A stretch of DNA of 6,937 nt from Victivallales bacterium (GTDB lineage: Bacteria > Verrucomicrobiota > Lentisphaeria > Oligosphaerales > Oligosphaeraceae), in contig JAFYGL010000369.1 in assembly GCA_017543165.1 (NCBI GenBank), positions 1 to 6,937 on the forward strand, given 5' to 3'. A program made the position numbers and the translations under genes. Numbering within the stretch: the stretch's first letter is position 1; every line of letters begins with the position of its first letter. Below are positions 4,405 through 6,937 of this stretch, in pieces. The notes below the pieces were generated by a model, which did no database searches, was not told the DNA's origin, and saw nothing but the letters and a program-made list of their open reading frames with translations.

Positions 4405-4812
4405 TCAACCGAAGATGCATTGCCAAATGTAGATTATGCTTCCCAAAACCAAACCGTTAATTAGGAGTATCAGACAGAAAAAGCCTTTGATCAAGAACCA
4501 TAAATGGCTTAAAATCATGTGCAATGCCTCGTCGCAGCTGCCTGTGGTGAAATATCCATAGCAGAAATCCATGATTATAATCGCCCATACGCCAAGCCAG
4601 AATTTCCACATGGACATTGCTTCACATCCGCCAGAATGCCTTGATATTTCACTTCCGCCAGAATGCCTTGATATTTCACTCCAGGTCTGGACATCATGAA
4701 GATTGGAGATTTCACCACTCTCCCCTGGCTCGAGAAAGTTTCCATATTCACTTGGAATTAGTTCACCCATGTCATTTGTGACCGTGCCATCGTAATTTTT
4801 AGAAATCCTCAT
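4405..4812 (-). CDS. Small membrane protein with tandem SEISRHSGG repeat
   Basis: The product is 135 residues, ATG at 4812-4810, preceded by a purine-rich AGGAAGGAAAGC that serves as ribosome binding site, stop TGA at 4407-4405. Residues 1-44 are polar and acidic. Residues 45-62 are two identical copies of the nonapeptide SEISRHSGG. Residues 70-88 (FWLGVWAIIIMDFCYGYF) and about 100-132 (LWFLIKGFFCLILLINGLVLG) are strongly hydrophobic and predict two transmembrane helices with a short loop. By the positive-inside rule the repeat region would probably be cytoplasmic. I do not recognise a family and give no function. It is transcribed towards the IS element and is separated from the regulator gene upstream by about 150 bp. 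Confidence 0.7.
   Translation of the reverse strand: MRISKNYDGTVTNDMGELIPSEYGNFLEPGESGEISNLHDVQTWSEISRHSGGSEISRHSGGCEAMSMWKFWLGVWAIIIMDFCYGYFTTGSCDEALHMILSHLWFLIKGFFCLILLINGLVLGSIIYIWQCIFG
4628..4681. repeat. 27-bp in-frame tandem duplication
   Basis: CCGCCAGAATGCCTTGATAT and the next 7 bases (4628-4654) are repeated at 4655-4681 with one change, at the last base. The unit is a multiple of three, so the reading frame of the membrane-protein gene is kept and nine residues are duplicated. Near identity points to recent replication slippage. Confidence 0.95.
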
Positions 4813-4844
4813 GCTTTCCTTCCTTTTCTAAACTTGGTTCACTC

Positions 4845-4862
4845 AAAGAAATCTGTTTCTTT
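4845..4862. repeat. AT-rich hairpin upstream of the membrane-protein gene
   Basis: AAAGAAA-TCTG-TTTCTTT is a perfect inverted repeat with 7-bp arms, 33 bp before the start codon of the 4405-4812 gene. It is too AT-rich to be a good terminator; it may be an operator or chance. Confidence 0.35.
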
Positions 4863-4913
4863 TTCTACCAATAGATGACAGGAGGACTTTTTTCTAAGGA
4901 GAACAATAAATAA

Positions 4914-4943
4914 AATCCGTGATAATCGGTGCCAATCCGTGGA
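4914..4943. repeat. Three 10-bp AATCCGTG-type units
   Basis: AATCCGTGAT, AATCGGTGCC and AATCCGTGGA follow each other without a gap, so the AATC(C/G)GTG core recurs once per helical turn. They lie 24 bp past the stop codon of the GntR/LacI regulator and about 100 bp upstream of the membrane-protein gene. No terminator hairpin is seen in this gap. Confidence 0.65.
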
Positions 4944-4966
4944 TAAATAAAAACTCTGTGTTGTTT

Positions 4967-6025
4967 TCAGACACTGCGGCGTTCAATGATGTTGCCTGTA
5001 ACAAGCGCGCTTTGCACTGGCTGCATGCCCTCCGCCGCGTCATTCAGCAGCCTGATGGCGGTCTCGCCTATGTTGAATGCAGGTTGCTCGATTGTGGTCA
5101 GGCCCACATAGCGCCCCTCCTCCCAGGACACATTGTCATATCCTATCAGGGCGATATCATCTGGAATGCTCATTTCAAGGTGCTGCGCCGCAGTCCAGAT
5201 GCGCCGCGCCCAATGGTCCCTGCCCGCGAAAATCGCGCATTTTCCCTTTTTCCTTGCAATATTTTTAAGCAGTTTCTCTACCGCCAGTGAAAGTTGCTCC
5301 TCTGATAGCGCATCTTCGAAAATGCGGCAGATGTCCTTTTCAGGCGCCAGGTCATCCTCCGCAAGCGCCCCCTTCAAGCCAGCAAACATTTCCTTGTAAA
5401 TAAAAGGATGGGCACCGCCGCCAATAAAGCCGATATTCTGGAAGCCATGCTCAACCAGATAACGCCCCGCAATCCTGCCGACACCGCGAAAGTCCATCTT
5501 CACACACGGCACGGAGCCAGCCTCTTCATAGTTCGCCACCACATAGCGCATTCCAGATTGCTCCACCACGTCCTGCACCGCCTTGGGAAAACGGTCCAGA
5601 AACACAATGCCATCGCAGCCGCCTTCCGAAATATGCGCGGCAAGACGCCGCCCAACCAAATCGTCCTCGCTGAAAAACAGAAGCAGCTCCGCATTGAAAT
5701 GCGCGGCAGAAGAGGCGGCGCCGCACAATATGTTGGCAATCTCCCCATTGCGCACGCCCGTGCCAGTGGCAGGCATTACAAGGATGTATTTGCGAAGAAC
5801 CAGCCTCTCGCGCTCGGGAAACAGCAGTTTCATGCCCTTGCCAGGTACATGGTACACCCGTTTGCGGCGTATCAGTTCATCAAATACAGCCCGCAATGCG
5901 CCCCTGCCTATGGACAGCCGCCTGCACAATTCCCGTTCCGACGGCAAGAAGCCGGAGCCGCCCATGTCGCCATTCAGCAGCCCCTCCTCTATCGCCTTCA
6001 GTGCTTCCTCTGTTCGTTTCTGCAT
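4967..6025 (-). CDS. GntR-type HTH / LacI-type sugar-sensing transcriptional regulator
   Basis: The product is 352 residues, ATG at 6025-6023, stop TGA at 4969-4967. Residues 1-70 are a GntR winged helix: FLPSERELCRRL (26-37), GALRAVFDELIRRKRV, then the wing PGKGMKLL. Residues about 80-350 are a periplasmic-binding-protein-like sensor of the LacI/GalR kind: CDGIVFLDR, D178 in a DFRGVGRIAGRYLVEHG segment, IGFIGGG, IPDDIALIGYDN (287-298) and LTTIEQP (329-335). The protein is expected to dimerise, bind an operator and release or bind it when a sugar is present. This hybrid architecture is that of AraR-type regulators and is common in Lentisphaerota and relatives. It follows the dehydrogenase gene by 9 bp with only a weak ribosome binding site (AGG), so it is probably co-transcribed and controls this operon. 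The effector cannot be read from the sequence. Confidence 0.93.
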   Translation of the reverse strand: MQKRTEEALKAIEEGLLNGDMGGSGFLPSERELCRRLSIGRGALRAVFDELIRRKRVYHVPGKGMKLLFPERERLVLRKYILVMPATGTGVRNGEIANILCGAASSAAHFNAELLLFFSEDDLVGRRLAAHISEGGCDGIVFLDRFPKAVQDVVEQSGMRYVVANYEEAGSVPCVKMDFRGVGRIAGRYLVEHGFQNIGFIGGGAHPFIYKEMFAGLKGALAEDDLAPEKDICRIFEDALSEEQLSLAVEKLLKNIARKKGKCAIFAGRDHWARRIWTAAQHLEMSIPDDIALIGYDNVSWEEGRYVGLTTIEQPAFNIGETAIRLLNDAAEGMQPVQSALVTGNIIERRSV

Positions 6026-6034
6026 GGTGCAGGC

Positions 6035-6937
6035 CTATCTGTTGAAGAAAAATGGCTTTCCCGTGCGGGCGGATTCATAGATGCCGCATATAAGTTCCAC
6101 GGCCCTGCGGCCCTCGTTGCCATCCAGCACCAGCGGCTTGCCTGTGAGTATCGCCTCCGCCAAATCCGAAATCTGGCTGGCATGCCCTGAGACATTTATG
6201 TTCTTGGGATCGGAGCCGCTGTGCGCACCAGTGCCGATAAGTTCCTTTCTTATTATCTCGTCCTGGGGATCTGGCGTTGCGAATTCCCAGCGCACAATTC
6301 GATCTTCCTCAAATGCAACCGTGCCCGTGCTGCCGGAAAATTCAATGCGGCGCGAGAAGCCAGGCGCACAGGATGTGCTGACCTCGATTGTGCCAAAGGA
6401 GCCATTGCGGTACTTGATTGTGGCGCACAGATTGTCTTCCACCTCGATGGAGTGGGTGAGTGTGCCCGAGAACGCAAATACTTCCTCTGGTGCGCCATTT
6501 ACGTACAGCAGCAAATCCACCATGTGGATGGCCTGGTTCATCAATGCGCCGCCGCCGTCCATCTTCCAGGTGCCGCGCCAGTTGGAGGCCGCGTAGTACT
6601 TTGGCTCGCGGTACCAGCGCTGGGTGCCGCTTGCAAGAACCATGCGCCCAAAACGCCCTGCCTGCATGGCCTCACGCACAAGTTTTACAGGCTTGCTGAA
6701 ACGGGACTGGAACACGGATGACAGCAGCACATGGTTCTCCTCGCAGACCCGTATCATCTCATCAACCCGCTGGAGATTGATTTCAATGGGCTTTTCACAA
6801 AGGATGTGCTTGCCTGCCTTTGCAGCAGGTATCGCCACCGCATGATGCGCACCTGAAGGCGTGGCTATCGTGACGGCGTCAATATCGGGGTCCGCCAGGA
6901 AATCCTCTAACTTCGTGTATGCCTTCACGCCAAATTC
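6035..6937 (-). CDS. Gfo/Idh/MocA-family NAD(P)-dependent oxidoreductase (5' end missing)
   Basis: 300 residues are visible; the frame is open past the window edge (EFGVKAYTK at the border), so the start and the Rossmann GxGxxG, normally about 60 residues earlier, are outside. A GTG at 6928-6926 is internal and not a credible start. Visible family marks: the end of the nucleotide domain with ATPSGAHHAVA and the EKP motif (visible residues 48-50), whose lysine is a catalytic/cofactor residue. Then comes the GTWKMDGGGALMNQAIHMVDLL block (122-143) with GGG, the conserved His138 and Asp141. The rest is the C-terminal alpha/beta substrate domain. These enzymes oxidise or reduce sugars, inositols and their derivatives in the cytoplasm; substrate cannot be told from sequence alone. 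Stop TAG at 6037-6035. It is the upstream gene of an operon with the GntR/LacI regulator. Confidence 0.95.
   Translation of the reverse strand, partial: EFGVKAYTKLEDFLADPDIDAVTIATPSGAHHAVAIPAAKAGKHILCEKPIEINLQRVDEMIRVCEENHVLLSSVFQSRFSKPVKLVREAMQAGRFGRMVLASGTQRWYREPKYYAASNWRGTWKMDGGGALMNQAIHMVDLLLYVNGAPEEVFAFSGTLTHSIEVEDNLCATIKYRNGSFGTIEVSTSCAPGFSRRIEFSGSTGTVAFEEDRIVRWEFATPDPQDEIIRKELIGTGAHSGSDPKNINVSGHASQISDLAEAILTGKPLVLDGNEGRRAVELICGIYESARTGKPFFFNR

Noticed and set aside
4919..6190. Plus-strand frames over the regulator and dehydrogenase (for example 4919-5290, 5408-6190)
   Set aside because: They are antisense to genes with clear GntR/LacI and Gfo/Idh/MocA motifs and show no motif of their own.
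1..6937. CRISPR array, tRNA or rRNA
   Set aside because: No regularly spaced direct repeats with unique spacers, no cloverleaf with the TTCGA-type T-loop, and no rRNA-like conserved blocks were seen.

Overview
The window looks like a piece of chromosome from a free-living or gut-associated bacterium, most likely in the Planctomycetota-Verrucomicrobiota-Lentisphaerota group. Within that group I lean to Lentisphaerota/Victivallales. The lean rests on a GntR/LacI hybrid regulator beside a Gfo/Idh/MocA sugar dehydrogenase, on the kind of IS66 element present, and on long AT-rich intergenic stretches between genes of moderate GC. This is an inference from gene style; there is no rRNA or marker gene here.

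Layout: (1) 1-600 holds, on the minus strand, the 5' part of an unrecognised gene (1-199), a strong rho-independent terminator (244-281), and a 71-residue cysteine-tailed small protein (330-545). The small protein has a near-perfect 20-bp palindrome in its upstream region that contains the core TACA-NN-TGTA. (2) 597-1655 is about 1.06 kb without a convincing gene. It contains poly-A/T palindromes, several hairpins and one good structured-RNA candidate (1378-1478): a long interrupted hairpin whose first base falls where an extended -10 promoter should start transcription. (3) 1656-4262 is a complete IS66-family insertion sequence of 2607 bp. It has 25-bp terminal inverted repeats beginning GTAA, a small AT-hook/coiled-coil accessory ORF, a DDE transposase (TnpC type), and an inward-facing terminator at each end. 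No 8-bp target duplication is visible. (4) 4263-4966 carries a minus-strand small membrane protein with a fresh in-frame 27-bp tandem duplication, a palindromic segment and a three-unit 10-bp repeat. (5) 4967-6937, minus strand, is a two-gene operon: a Gfo/Idh/MocA oxidoreductase (5' end outside the window) followed after 9 bp by a GntR-DNA-binding/LacI-sensor regulator.

The metabolic operon is probably a sugar or polyol catabolism locus under local transcriptional control. The insertion sequence sits between it and the small-protein genes, and its coding part is much more GC-rich than the surroundings, so it is probably acquired. The items most worth a second look are the candidate RNA at 1378-1478, the CopY/BlaI-like operator in front of the cysteine-rich small protein, and the IS66 variant. 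In that variant the accessory ORF and transposase lie in one frame separated by a single UGA.
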